A stretch of 22,032 nt of DNA from an uncultured Actinomycetes bacterium (GTDB lineage: Bacteria; Actinomycetota; Actinomycetes; Nanopelagicales; Nanopelagicaceae), in NCBI GenBank assembly GCA_903953805.1, contig CAJBLC010000011.1:1-22032 (forward strand). Reading direction: 5' to 3'. Below are positions 13,301 through 21,627 of this stretch, piece after piece (the first letter of the stretch is position 1; each line of letters starts with the position of its first letter). Both the position numbers and the translations under genes were made by a program. The notes beneath the pieces are model-generated. The model was not told the DNA's origin. It worked only from the letters and a program-made list of their open reading frames with translations, and searched no databases.

Positions 13301-14943
13301 CATCCCCCGTTCTCCAAGTCACCGATTACACCGTTGAGTTTTGGGTAGATGGCGTCTGGTATCCAGCTGCTCGAAATATGAACTTCGCACTCGAAGCCGG
13401 TCGCACATTAGCCATCGTTGGTGAATCCGGATCAGGCAAGTCAACGACAGCAATGGGGCTTATGAGTTTGCTCGCAACGAACGCGCGAACAACGGGAAGT
13501 GTCAAAGTTAAAGGCATTGAGATGGTCGGCGCTGCGTCTAATCAGTTGCAGAAATTCCGAGGCCGCGAAGTTGCTTACATCTTCCAGGAGCCAATGACGG
13601 CGCTCAACCCCGTCTACACAATTGGTTTCCAGATCATGGAAACTCTTCGCAACCACTTTGATATGGGTCCCAAGGAGGCGCAAGCACGCGCCCTCGAACT
13701 GATCACTATGGTGGAAATTCCAAATCCAGAAACCTCAATTAATAAATACCCACACCAGCTCTCTGGCGGTCAACGTCAGCGCGCCATGATTGCCCAGGCT
13801 CTTGCCTGCGACCCTGCACTCTTGGTCGCCGACGAACCAACAACCGCTCTCGATGTGACTGTGCAAGCAGAGATTCTCGACTTGATGCGTGGGCTTCGCT
13901 CAAAACTAAACTCTGCAATCTTGCTTATCACCCACGATATGGGTGTTGTCGCTGATATGGCTGATGAGATCCTCGTGATGAAAGATGGGCTGACTGTCGA
14001 ACATGGCAGCGCCGATCAGATCTTTAATAAGCCTAACCATCCGTACACCAAAGAACTTCTCGGTGCGGTTCCAAAACTTGGATCAACCACGCAACGTCCA
14101 TTCCCTTACAAAGTTGATGCTAAGCCAGAGCCAGTCATCAAACTTGAGAATGTCACTATTGAATATCCAAAGCGCGGTCGCATCCCAGCCTTTACCGCTG
14201 TTAAGGAATTTAATCTTGAGATCTATCCAGGCGAGATCGTTGGTTTGGTAGGGGAGTCAGGTTCAGGAAAGACCACTGTAGGTCGCGCTGCAATTGGCCT
14301 TCTTCCCATTAAAGAAGGATCTATCTCGATCGTCGGAAACGATATCTCGCACGCTACTCAGAAAGAGTTGCGCGGAATTCGTCGCCACACTGGAATTGTC
14401 TTCCAAGATCCAGCTTCTTCACTCAACCCACGCTTGCCGATTGGTGAGTCGATTGGTGAGCCGATCTTCTTAGCTGGCCTTGCGAAAGGCGCAGATCTCG
14501 CACACAAGGTTGAGGATCTCCTCGACTCTGTCGAACTTCCACGTAGCTATCGCAACCGTTATCCGCACGAGCTCTCAGGTGGACAACGTCAGCGCGTAGG
14601 TATTGCTCGTGCCCTCGCTCTTACACCTGATCTCTTGATCGCAGATGAACCAACATCAGCGCTCGATGTATCGGTACAGGCGCGCTTCCTTGAGTTGCTT
14701 CAAGAGCTCCAAGGAAAGTTGAACTTCGCCTGTCTCTTCATCAGCCATGACCTAGCAGTCGTCGACATCCTCTCGCACCGTATCGCGGTGATGCAGAATG
14801 GACGTCTGGTCGAATCTGGCGAACGAGATGAGATCTTGAAGCGTCCGAAGGATGCTTACACTCAACGCCTCATTGCTGCGGTTCCAGTGCCGAACCCGGC
14901 TGAGCAGGCAGTTCGCCGTGCAGCAAGGCTTGCAACTAAGTAA
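13297..14943 (+). CDS. ABC transporter ATPase, DppD-DppF fusion (system A)
   Basis: 548 residues with two complete nucleotide-binding domains in one chain, probably powering the system A permeases. Domain 1: Walker A GESGSGKST (42-50), Q-loop FQEPMTALNP, signature LSGGQRQRA (155-163), Walker B LLVADEPTTALD, switch ITHD. Domain 2: Walker A GESGSGKTT (319-327), FQDPASSLNP, LSGGQRQRVG (426-435), LLIADEPTSALD, FISHD. Both ATP sites look intact. Unlike separate DppD and DppF, neither half carries the C-terminal four-cysteine motif; after HPYTKELLGAVP the chain runs straight into domain 2. No clear ribosome binding site or -10 precedes the ATG. The gap to the next gene is nine bases, so it may share a message with system B. 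Confidence 0.93.
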   Translation: MTSPVLQVTDYTVEFWVDGVWYPAARNMNFALEAGRTLAIVGESGSGKSTTAMGLMSLLATNARTTGSVKVKGIEMVGAASNQLQKFRGREVAYIFQEPMTALNPVYTIGFQIMETLRNHFDMGPKEAQARALELITMVEIPNPETSINKYPHQLSGGQRQRAMIAQALACDPALLVADEPTTALDVTVQAEILDLMRGLRSKLNSAILLITHDMGVVADMADEILVMKDGLTVEHGSADQIFNKPNHPYTKELLGAVPKLGSTTQRPFPYKVDAKPEPVIKLENVTIEYPKRGRIPAFTAVKEFNLEIYPGEIVGLVGESGSGKTTVGRAAIGLLPIKEGSISIVGNDISHATQKELRGIRRHTGIVFQDPASSLNPRLPIGESIGEPIFLAGLAKGADLAHKVEDLLDSVELPRSYRNRYPHELSGGQRQRVGIARALALTPDLLIADEPTSALDVSVQARFLELLQELQGKLNFACLFISHDLAVVDILSHRIAVMQNGRLVESGERDEILKRPKDAYTQRLIAAVPVPNPAEQAVRRAARLATK

Positions 14944-14952
14944 GTTTCTCTC

Positions 14953-15900
14953 ATGTCAACGACTGAGGTCTTAGCGATTCGATCTCCTGCAAAGATCGCC
15001 TGGGATCGACTGAAGTCGAACCGAGTCGCCTTCTTCTCAGGTTTTGTCGCGCTCTTCTTCGTTGTGAGTGCCTTTACTGCGCCATTGATTACCAGGTTAA
15101 TGGGATTAAATCCAACCTCACAATACTCAGACCGCGTTGCCGAAACTGGAATCCCCTTTGGGCATTTTGGTGGCATGAGTCTTGGACATCCCCTTGGCCT
15201 TGAACCTGGTGTTGGCCGTGATCTGATGTCACTTCTTCTCTACGGTTCACGAATCTCATTTACCGTAGCGATCATCACCAGCTTCTTCTCGATCGGAATA
15301 GGCATGATTGTCGGCATCGCTGCCGGATTTTATGGTGGTCGAGTCGATGCGATCATCGGTCGCATCTCTGACTTTATTCTCTCCTTCCCATCAACTTTTA
15401 TGATCGTTGCGCTGAGCATTCCGCTCACTCAGAGAATAGAAGCAACAAATATTGCCCGGGATAATGGCGCTCGAATTATTGTTCTGATCATCTTCTTTGT
15501 GATCTTCGGTTGGCCGGCATTTGCTCGTCTCGTACGCTCGCAAGTACTTTCCATGCGAGAGCGCGATTTCGTCATGGCTGCTCAATCGCAAGGGGCATCG
15601 GGCTATCGGATCATCATGAAGGAACTCCTTCCTAATCTCTGGCCGACTGCAATTGTCTTTCTCTCCCTTTCCCTGCCCGGCTTTCTTGCAGCTGAGGCGG
15701 TCTTCTCCTTCTTGGGTGTGGGTGTTCAGGCCCCGGCATCGACGTGGGGTTTGGTCCTCTCGGACTCGGTCAGTTATTGGCAGCAGGACCCCGCTTACTT
15801 ATTGGTCCCATCGATCATGCTGATCATTGTGGTCTTGGCCCTCAACCTCTTTGGCGATGGTCTGCGCGATGCGCTTGATCCAAAGAGTGACAGGACCTAA
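14953..15900 (+). CDS. ABC transporter permease, DppC/OppC type (system B)
   Basis: 315-residue membrane subunit with the DppC pattern: short N-terminus (SPAKIAWDRLKSNRVAFFSG), first helix, outer loop with HPLGLEPGVGRDLMSLLLYGSRISF, EAA loop ERDFVMAAQSQGASGYRIIMKELLPN, then FSFLGVGVQAPASTWG and NLFGDGLRDALDPKSD. It is clearly different from the system A DppC in length, loops and EAA sequence, so not a recent copy. It follows the fused ATPase by nine bases and precedes the second binding protein, and I assign it to system B because that set otherwise lacks a DppC. It could also work with the fused ATPase. No strong ribosome binding site is seen. Confidence 0.92.
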   Translation: MSTTEVLAIRSPAKIAWDRLKSNRVAFFSGFVALFFVVSAFTAPLITRLMGLNPTSQYSDRVAETGIPFGHFGGMSLGHPLGLEPGVGRDLMSLLLYGSRISFTVAIITSFFSIGIGMIVGIAAGFYGGRVDAIIGRISDFILSFPSTFMIVALSIPLTQRIEATNIARDNGARIIVLIIFFVIFGWPAFARLVRSQVLSMRERDFVMAAQSQGASGYRIIMKELLPNLWPTAIVFLSLSLPGFLAAEAVFSFLGVGVQAPASTWGLVLSDSVSYWQQDPAYLLVPSIMLIIVVLALNLFGDGLRDALDPKSDRT

Positions 15901-15938
15901 ACCCTTCATTTGACCTAGAAATGTCGGGTGGACCTGCG

Positions 15939-15944
15939 TACCTT
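15939..15944 (+). promoter_or_regulatory. Possible -10 (TACCTT) of the second binding-protein gene
   Basis: TACCTT lies in the 92 bases between the permease stop and the binding-protein ATG, with a TG two bases upstream that may act as a partial extended -10. A TTGACC at 15910-15915 is too far away (23 bases) for a normal -35. It would give a leader of about 40 bases. Confidence 0.3.
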
Positions 15945-15992
15945 TATCACCACGAAAGACCCCCATCTATCCCTCAATTGAATGGAGAAGCT

Positions 15993-17747
15993 ATGGCACA
16001 TTCAGTAAAGCGCAGAGCTTTTGCAGCCGCATTAGCGATGGGCGTTGCAACTGCAACTGCTCTTGTTAGCGGAGTGCAGAGTGCGCAAGCAGCGCCAGCT
16101 AAAGGCGGAACGCTGTATGTCATCACGCATCAGGATCAACTCGACCACGCAGATCCACAACGTATCTACACCGGTCGCGATATTGCATTTATGGAATCGT
16201 ATGTATTCCGTACTCTCGTTATGTACAAGCCGGTCCCAGGGGCTGCTGGAACTGCTCTAGTTCCAGATCTTGCTACTGACACTGGTAAAGCTACTGATGG
16301 CGGAAAGACATGGGCATTCACACTTCGTCCTGGAACTTCCTACTCAGATGGAACACCAATCGTATGTGCCGATGTGAAGTATGCGATCTCTCGTACCTTT
16401 GCAACTGATGTTATTACTGGCGGACCAAGCTACCCAATGCAGTACCTAGACGTCCCAACAGATGCAAAGGGAAATTCTGCATATGCCGGTCCATATAAGA
16501 AAACTGGCCAAGATGCATATGACAAGGCAGTTTCCTGCTCATCAGATAATCGCACAATCACCTTCCATTTGAAGTTGGCAAAGCCAGACTTCAACTATGC
16601 GATGAGCTACCCGATTTCCTCACCAGTCCCTGCGGCAAAAGACACAGGCGACAAGATGGATCTCGCACCACTTTCAGAGGGCCCATATATGGTCGCCTCA
16701 TACAAGGTAAAGGGTGAGATGGATTTGGTTCGCAATCCAAAGTGGAGCCGGAGCACAGATATGGTTCGCACGAACTATCCAGATAAGATCATTCTCAAGT
16801 TTGGTGTCTCTGAAGATGTTCGCGACCAGATCTTCCTTAAAGATACTCAGAAGAATGCGATCAACTACGATGCAATGCAGTTACAGAACAACATCTCGTT
16901 CTGGAATTCACCAGCATCAAAGTCTCGTGGACTTAATGTCCTTGACCCATATGTCACATACTCGGCCTATAACGTCTCAAAGGGCCACCTTGATTGCCTA
17001 GAAGTGCGTAAAGCGCTCTTCTTCGCCTACCCATATGACGCCATCATTAAGCTCAACGGTGGAACGAATCTCTATGGCACACCCGGCGATAACGTCATCA
17101 AGTCCAATGAGGGTGCCGACTATGCAAAGACCTCAAGTCATATCAATGATAAGAACTTCATGTCTGCGGGAAATCCTGCATATGCGAAGACGCTCTTAGC
17201 AGCGGCGAAGGCAAAGTGCCCAACGACCTATGCAAAGGCGACAACCGCTTCAAAGGGAATCACGATTGATACTGCAGATACTGCAGCGGCAAAGAAGGCA
17301 GCTGCGATCATCACACCTGCAATGGCAGCCGCTGGAATTGTCGTGAAGTACAACTACATTCCACAAGGCACTTACTACAGCACCGTTCAAGATAACACCA
17401 AGCAAGGTGATATCTCAGGCGCTGGCTGGGCTCCTGACTGGGCTAATGCATCAACAGTTATCCCGCCACTCTTCTTGAAGGATGGCGGATTTGATCTCTC
17501 CCAGAATTGGGATGATCCCGCTTACCCAGCATTTAAGGCGCTGGCTGACAAGGCCAATGCAACTCTCGATCGCGCTGCACAGGCGAAGGCCTGGCAGGCA
17601 GCAGCAGAGTATGCAATGGGGCAGTACTGGGTCGGACCAGTTGCATTCACCAAGCAGCAGCTCTCATGGGGCAGCGGCGTTGGCGGAGTCGACTTCTGGG
17701 CACCACAGGGAACATATATCTTCCCTGCGCTCTACGTTAAGGGTTAA
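15993..17747 (+). CDS. ABC transporter substrate-binding protein, family 5 (system B)
   Basis: 584-residue secreted solute-binding protein of the DppA/OppA family. I choose the ATG at 15993 (MAHSVKRRAF) because GGAG lies five bases upstream and a good signal peptide follows. An upstream in-frame ATG at 15921 would place 24 polar residues before that signal. Cleavage is expected after SAQA near residue 33, and there is no lipobox cysteine. Family features are KGGTLYVI at the mature start, the stretch YVFRTLVMYKP, WAFTLRPGTSYSDGTPI, and the late block GDISGAGWAPDWANAST. Four cysteines allow disulfides. Ligand unknown, peptides most likely. A strong terminator follows before the permease gene. 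Confidence 0.92.
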   Translation: MAHSVKRRAFAAALAMGVATATALVSGVQSAQAAPAKGGTLYVITHQDQLDHADPQRIYTGRDIAFMESYVFRTLVMYKPVPGAAGTALVPDLATDTGKATDGGKTWAFTLRPGTSYSDGTPIVCADVKYAISRTFATDVITGGPSYPMQYLDVPTDAKGNSAYAGPYKKTGQDAYDKAVSCSSDNRTITFHLKLAKPDFNYAMSYPISSPVPAAKDTGDKMDLAPLSEGPYMVASYKVKGEMDLVRNPKWSRSTDMVRTNYPDKIILKFGVSEDVRDQIFLKDTQKNAINYDAMQLQNNISFWNSPASKSRGLNVLDPYVTYSAYNVSKGHLDCLEVRKALFFAYPYDAIIKLNGGTNLYGTPGDNVIKSNEGADYAKTSSHINDKNFMSAGNPAYAKTLLAAAKAKCPTTYAKATTASKGITIDTADTAAAKKAAAIITPAMAAAGIVVKYNYIPQGTYYSTVQDNTKQGDISGAGWAPDWANASTVIPPLFLKDGGFDLSQNWDDPAYPAFKALADKANATLDRAAQAKAWQAAAEYAMGQYWVGPVAFTKQQLSWGSGVGGVDFWAPQGTYIFPALYVKG

Positions 17748-17790
17748 TGCCCACGTAGCAAAAGATAGAAAGAAGTAGGAAAAGTAAATG

Positions 17791-17833
17791 AGAGTTCAAG
17801 GACTCAGGCGACTGAGCCCTTGAACTCTTTCTT
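17791..17833 (+). terminator. Strong hairpin terminator after the system B binding protein
   Basis: GAGTTCAAGG pairs fully with CCTTGAACTC; inside, after one A-C mismatch, CTCAG pairs with CTGAG around the loop GCGA, which fits a GNRA tetraloop. TTTCTT follows. It separates the binding-protein gene from the downstream permease and ATPase genes. Confidence 0.8.
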
Positions 17834-17871
17834 GAGATCTGCAGCTTAATAATGAGTGAGAGGAGTGTGTG

Positions 17872-18873
17872 ATGCTGAAGTATGTCCTTCGCAGAATAAC
17901 GATCGCCATCATCATCCTTACTCTGATCAGCGCTACCGTCTTCATCATCTTCAATTACCTCCCATTTGATCCTGCTCGACTTGCCTGCGGAAAACATTGC
18001 ACCCCTGAAGTTATTGAAGGTAATCGCCATCGCCTCGGTCTTGATGTGAATTGGTGGGTTCAATGGTGGAGATTTATCGTGGGTCTCTTTGCGGGTCGCA
18101 ACTTTGGGGAGGGCGCAGCTTTAATCCATTGTTCAGCGCCAGCATTTGGTTACTCATTTACTCAACATGCTTGCGTAACATCACTTCTCGGTGAAGCCTT
18201 ACCAGTAACTGTGAGTTTGGCGATCGGCGCATTCATTATGTGGCTCACCTTGGGTATCGCATTGGGAGTGATTTCAGCGAGATTTAGGAATACCTGGATC
18301 GACCGTCTCAGCACCGTCTTCGTTTTAGTAGGGACTTCACTCCCAACATTTATCTCTGGACTCCTCATCCTTCTCTTTATCGTTTTGAAATTTAATCTCA
18401 TAAGTCCATTAGATCTCGGCACATGGCATTCGCCATTGAGCGATCCTTGGGGTTGGTTCTCTTCATATTTCTGGCCGTGGCTCTCATTAGCCCTTATCTA
18501 TGCGGCAACGTATACCCGCTTTACCCGCTCGAATGTCATCGAGACCTCTTCTGAAGATTTCATCCGTACCGCCCGTGCCAAGGGTGTAAGTGAGCGAAAG
18601 GTTTTGTGGAAGCACACCTTGCGCCCTGCGCTTGCGCCAATTCTGACGATCGCCGGTTTAGATTTTGCAGGCTTGCTGGGCGGGGCAATCATCACCGAGC
18701 AGATATTCCAGCTCCCAGGATTGGGTCGTTTAACGTTGCAGGCAGTACTTCAGGATTATGACCTCCCTGTCATTGTTGCCACCACAACCTTGGCAGCTGC
18801 CTTTGTTGTTATTGCCAACCTGATCGTTGATCTTGCTTACGCCGTATTGGATCCAAGGATTCGTATCTCATGA
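17872..18873 (+). CDS. ABC transporter permease, DppB/OppB type (system B)
   Basis: 333-residue membrane subunit of normal DppB length. The ATG at 17872 is preferred over a GTG one codon earlier because AGGAG (17861-17865) then lies six bases upstream. Seen are a first helix after MLKYVLRRITI, an outer loop of about 70 residues with four cysteines (39, 43, 87, 101), ALPVTVSLAIG, the EAA loop DFIRTARAKGVSERKVLWKHTLRP, then GGAIITEQIFQLPGLG and the ending LDPRIRIS. The four outer cysteines could form two disulfides. Its stop overlaps the dppD start (ATGA), so the genes are translationally coupled. It lacks the large insertion of the system A permease. Confidence 0.93.
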   Translation: MLKYVLRRITIAIIILTLISATVFIIFNYLPFDPARLACGKHCTPEVIEGNRHRLGLDVNWWVQWWRFIVGLFAGRNFGEGAALIHCSAPAFGYSFTQHACVTSLLGEALPVTVSLAIGAFIMWLTLGIALGVISARFRNTWIDRLSTVFVLVGTSLPTFISGLLILLFIVLKFNLISPLDLGTWHSPLSDPWGWFSSYFWPWLSLALIYAATYTRFTRSNVIETSSEDFIRTARAKGVSERKVLWKHTLRPALAPILTIAGLDFAGLLGGAIITEQIFQLPGLGRLTLQAVLQDYDLPVIVATTTLAAAFVVIANLIVDLAYAVLDPRIRIS

Positions 18874-19880
18874 GCAACCTACTTGATGTTAAAGGGCTCA
18901 ACGTCACATTTCCAACTGTCGATGGTGAAGTACGCGCAAGCGTCGATCTCAACTTTGAATTAAATCGGGGCGAGACGCTCGCTATCGTGGGCGAATCTGG
19001 TTCTGGAAAGTCTGTCTCTAGCCTGGCAATCATGGGGTTACACAACAAGGCTCGAACAAAGATTTCTGGTGAGGTCTACCTCCATAGTGGAAGCGCCTCT
19101 ACCGAAATAATCTCAGCCACTCCTGAAACGGTTCGACGACTTCGCGGCAAAGAGATGGCGATGATCTTCCAGGATCCGATGTCTTCACTGCATCCGTATT
19201 ACTCCATCGGCGCACAGATCGCTGAGGCATGGGCCTTACACAATGGCGGCAGCAAAAAAGATGGCATGGCGAGAGCGATCGAAATTCTCGACCTCGTTGA
19301 AATTCCTTCTGCGGCAAAACGAGCTCACGAATTTCCTCATCAGTTCTCTGGCGGCATGAGACAACGTGCGATGATCGCTATGGCCCTTGTTAATCATCCA
19401 TCGCTACTGATTGCTGATGAGCCAACAACGGCACTCGATGTGACTGTGCAGGCGCAAATTCTCAAACTTCTCAAGAGTATGCAGAATGAATTTAATATGG
19501 GCGTCATTCTCATCACTCATGATTTAGGTGTTGTTGCTGAGTATGCCGATCGGGTCAATGTGATGTACGCCGGAAAGATCGTCGAAGCTGCAGATGTAGA
19601 TGATTTGTACTACCAATCAATGCACCCTTACACCCTGGGCTTACTTCGTTCGATTCCACGAGTGGATAAGATCGATGACCACCGTCTCTTGGCGATTACC
19701 GGAACTCCACCTTCGCTCATTAACCTGCCGCAGGCTTGCTCATTTGCGCCTCGATGTTCGTATCAATCCCTCGTCTCGGATGGCCGCTGCGCCTCAGTTG
19801 AACCGGCGCTAGAGCTCAAATCCAGGGATCACTCATCGCGATGCTTTCTCACTCCCGACCAGATTGCAGAGGTGCGGTGA
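18870..19880 (+). CDS. dppD: ABC transporter ATPase DppD/OppD type (system B)
   Basis: 336-residue cytoplasmic ATPase. Motifs: Walker A GESGSGKS (41-48), Q-loop FQDPMSSLHP (100-109), signature FSGGMRQRA (159-167), Walker B LLIADEPTTALD (179-190), switch ITHD (215-218), and the MHPYTLGLL stretch. The C-terminus carries the DppD cysteine set C290, C296, C307 and C325, a motif linked to iron-sulfur binding in this family. The signature has M in place of the usual Q (GGMRQR), which is common in DppD. It starts within the stop of the preceding permease and overlaps the next gene by one base (TGATG). Confidence 0.94.
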   Translation: MSNLLDVKGLNVTFPTVDGEVRASVDLNFELNRGETLAIVGESGSGKSVSSLAIMGLHNKARTKISGEVYLHSGSASTEIISATPETVRRLRGKEMAMIFQDPMSSLHPYYSIGAQIAEAWALHNGGSKKDGMARAIEILDLVEIPSAAKRAHEFPHQFSGGMRQRAMIAMALVNHPSLLIADEPTTALDVTVQAQILKLLKSMQNEFNMGVILITHDLGVVAEYADRVNVMYAGKIVEAADVDDLYYQSMHPYTLGLLRSIPRVDKIDDHRLLAITGTPPSLINLPQACSFAPRCSYQSLVSDGRCASVEPALELKSRDHSSRCFLTPDQIAEVR

Positions 19881-20854
19881 TGAGTGAGCCACTTTTAGAG
19901 ATTAAAGATCTCACTAAATATTTCCCAACATCAGCGGGCCCATTTGGAAAGAGCAAAGGCGCAGTCAAGGCGGTCGATGGCGTCTCTCTTACAGTTAAAC
20001 CTGGTGAGACAGTGGGATTGGTTGGAGAGTCAGGGTGCGGAAAGACTACAGTAGGACGAACTGTTATGAAGCTCTATGAGCCAACCTCGGGATCGATCAT
20101 CTTTGATGGTGAAGATATAACGCATACTCGTGGTCGTAGCCTCAAGCCGATCCGATCCAAGATGCAGATGATCTTCCAGGACCCTTATTCATCTCTCAAT
20201 CCGCGACACACTGTCGGGCAGATCGTGGGGAGTAGTTTTGAAATTCACAATATTGAGCCTCAAGGGGGCGTCAAGGTTGCAGTTCAAGAGTTACTTGAAC
20301 GCGTCGGACTAAACCCAGAACATATCAATCGATTCCCGCATGAATTCTCTGGTGGTCAACGCCAGCGCATTGGTATCGCTCGTGCGTTAGCCCTTAAACC
20401 TAAATTGATTGTCGCCGATGAGCCGGTCTCGGCCCTGGATGTCTCTATTCAGGCGCAGGTCGTAAACCTGCTCGATGATCTACAGAAAGAATATAACCTC
20501 TCATATCTCTTCGTTGCCCATGATCTCTCAGTAGTCCAACATATTTCAGATCGAGTCGTCGCAATGTATCTCGGCAAAGTGATGGAGGAAGCTCCTACAG
20601 CCGAACTCTTTGCGCGACCACGACATCCCTATACAAAGGCACTTCTCTCAGCAGTTCCGATTCCTGATCCTCGAATTGAGAGAACGAGAGAGCGCATCAC
20701 ATTAACTGGTGATCTCCCAAGCCCAGCAAACCCGCCATCTGGCTGCGTCTTTAGTACTCGTTGCTGGAAGGCTACTGAGCTCTGTCGTGAGAAGGCGCCA
20801 GAGATTATGGAGATATCGCCACAGCACAGAGTGGCCTGTCACTTTCCGGAGTAA
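19880..20854 (+). CDS. dppF: ABC transporter ATPase DppF/OppF type (system B)
   Basis: 324-residue partner ATPase of DppD. The ATG at 19880 shares its A with the preceding TGA and has AGAGGTG five bases upstream; a start 13 codons earlier inside dppD is less likely. Motifs: KYFPTS near the N-terminus as in DppF, Walker A GESGCGKTT (49-57), FQDPYSSLNP (99-108), signature FSGGQRQRIG (156-165), LIVADEPVSALD, switch VAHD. The C-terminal cysteines C289, C295, C302 and C320 complete the family motif. It is the last gene of the run and ends convergent with the ZIP transporter gene, 14 bases away. No obvious terminator lies between them. Confidence 0.94.
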   Translation: MSEPLLEIKDLTKYFPTSAGPFGKSKGAVKAVDGVSLTVKPGETVGLVGESGCGKTTVGRTVMKLYEPTSGSIIFDGEDITHTRGRSLKPIRSKMQMIFQDPYSSLNPRHTVGQIVGSSFEIHNIEPQGGVKVAVQELLERVGLNPEHINRFPHEFSGGQRQRIGIARALALKPKLIVADEPVSALDVSIQAQVVNLLDDLQKEYNLSYLFVAHDLSVVQHISDRVVAMYLGKVMEEAPTAELFARPRHPYTKALLSAVPIPDPRIERTRERITLTGDLPSPANPPSGCVFSTRCWKATELCREKAPEIMEISPQHRVACHFPE

Positions 20855-20868
20855 GTCGTTACAAGGGC

Positions 20869-21606
20869 CTAGCCGAGAGTTCGAACGACAACCCACATAA
20901 TGAGAACGCCCAGCGCCGTGGCTCCCATGGTGAAGCGCGAAGGGTGATTTGCGTGAGCCTCCGGCAGGATATGTGAAGTCGCAATGTAGATCACGAATCC
21001 GCTGAAGAATGCGAGATAGATATTGATCGAGTTCTCACTCAAGTGGAATGAGTTTCCCACGATCGCACCTGAGATACGAACAATTGCATCCACTGCGAGA
21101 AGTGAGATTGCCTTCTGACTCCACGAGCCCGCTTTTACGAGCATCGCCACGGTGTTGAGGCCATCGCTAAATGCGTGGACGAGCAAGGCGAAGAAGACGG
21201 CAACTCCAAGTGCATGAGAGACGTGGAAGGCGACACCGAGTGCAACGCCATCCATGAAGACATGGCCAGCCATCGCAACAGCCCCAAAGACTCCGGCTAC
21301 ATGATCAGAGTGGGTGTGCTCATCTTCGTAGTGATGGGAGTGGCCTTCATGGCCACCAACCCACTTTTCAATAAAGTGAAGGATAAGAAAGCCGGCGCAG
21401 AAAGCGACGGGAACGGCGGGAAGTCCACCCCATGTGATTCCCATGTGGGCATAGATCGTTGGATTGAGATCAAAAGCCACAAGACCCAATAAAAGGCCCG
21501 CAGAGAGCCCTAGAACGAGGTGAAAGCGATCTTTTGTACGCAGGGTAAATAAACCGCCCAGCGATGTTGAAATCGACGTGAGAGCCGCTAACAGGACCGC
21601 ATTCAT
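20869..21606 (-). CDS. ZIP-family divalent metal transporter
   Basis: 245-residue inner-membrane protein with about eight helices. Metal-site motifs are HVFMDG in helix 4 (H115, D119) and HAFSDG in helix 5 (H144, D148), the positions where ZIP proteins carry H-x3-E/D. The loop between helices 3 and 4 is rich in histidine and acid (HEGHSHHYEDEHTHSDH, 86-102), a likely metal-collecting segment. Zinc or iron uptake is the family role; metal and direction cannot be read from the sequence. The ATG is preceded by TACGCT at six bases, so a leaderless message is likely. No Zur-type operator was recognised. Confidence 0.88.
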   Translation of the reverse strand: MNAVLLAALTSISTSLGGLFTLRTKDRFHLVLGLSAGLLLGLVAFDLNPTIYAHMGITWGGLPAVPVAFCAGFLILHFIEKWVGGHEGHSHHYEDEHTHSDHVAGVFGAVAMAGHVFMDGVALGVAFHVSHALGVAVFFALLVHAFSDGLNTVAMLVKAGSWSQKAISLLAVDAIVRISGAIVGNSFHLSENSINIYLAFFSGFVIYIATSHILPEAHANHPSRFTMGATALGVLIMWVVVRTLG

Positions 21607-21612
21607 GTGTTT

Positions 21613-21618
21613 AGCGTA
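21613..21618 (-). promoter_or_regulatory. -10-like hexamer TACGCT before the ZIP transporter gene
   Basis: On the minus strand TACGCT is followed by six bases (AAACAC) and the ATG. It lies in the 21 bases after the M13 peptidase stop. There is no ribosome binding site, so this is one of the clearer leaderless cases here. Confidence 0.5.
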
Positions 21619-21627
21619 CCTGCTGCG

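Noticed and set aside
14953..15900. Possible recent duplication of the DppC-type gene at 11649-12716
   Set aside because: The two proteins share only family motifs; their termini, outer loops and EAA sequences differ clearly.
8137..20854. Whole transporter region as a mobile or recently acquired island
   Set aside because: No integrase, transposase, tRNA target or flanking repeat seen, and base composition looks like that of the neighbours by eye.
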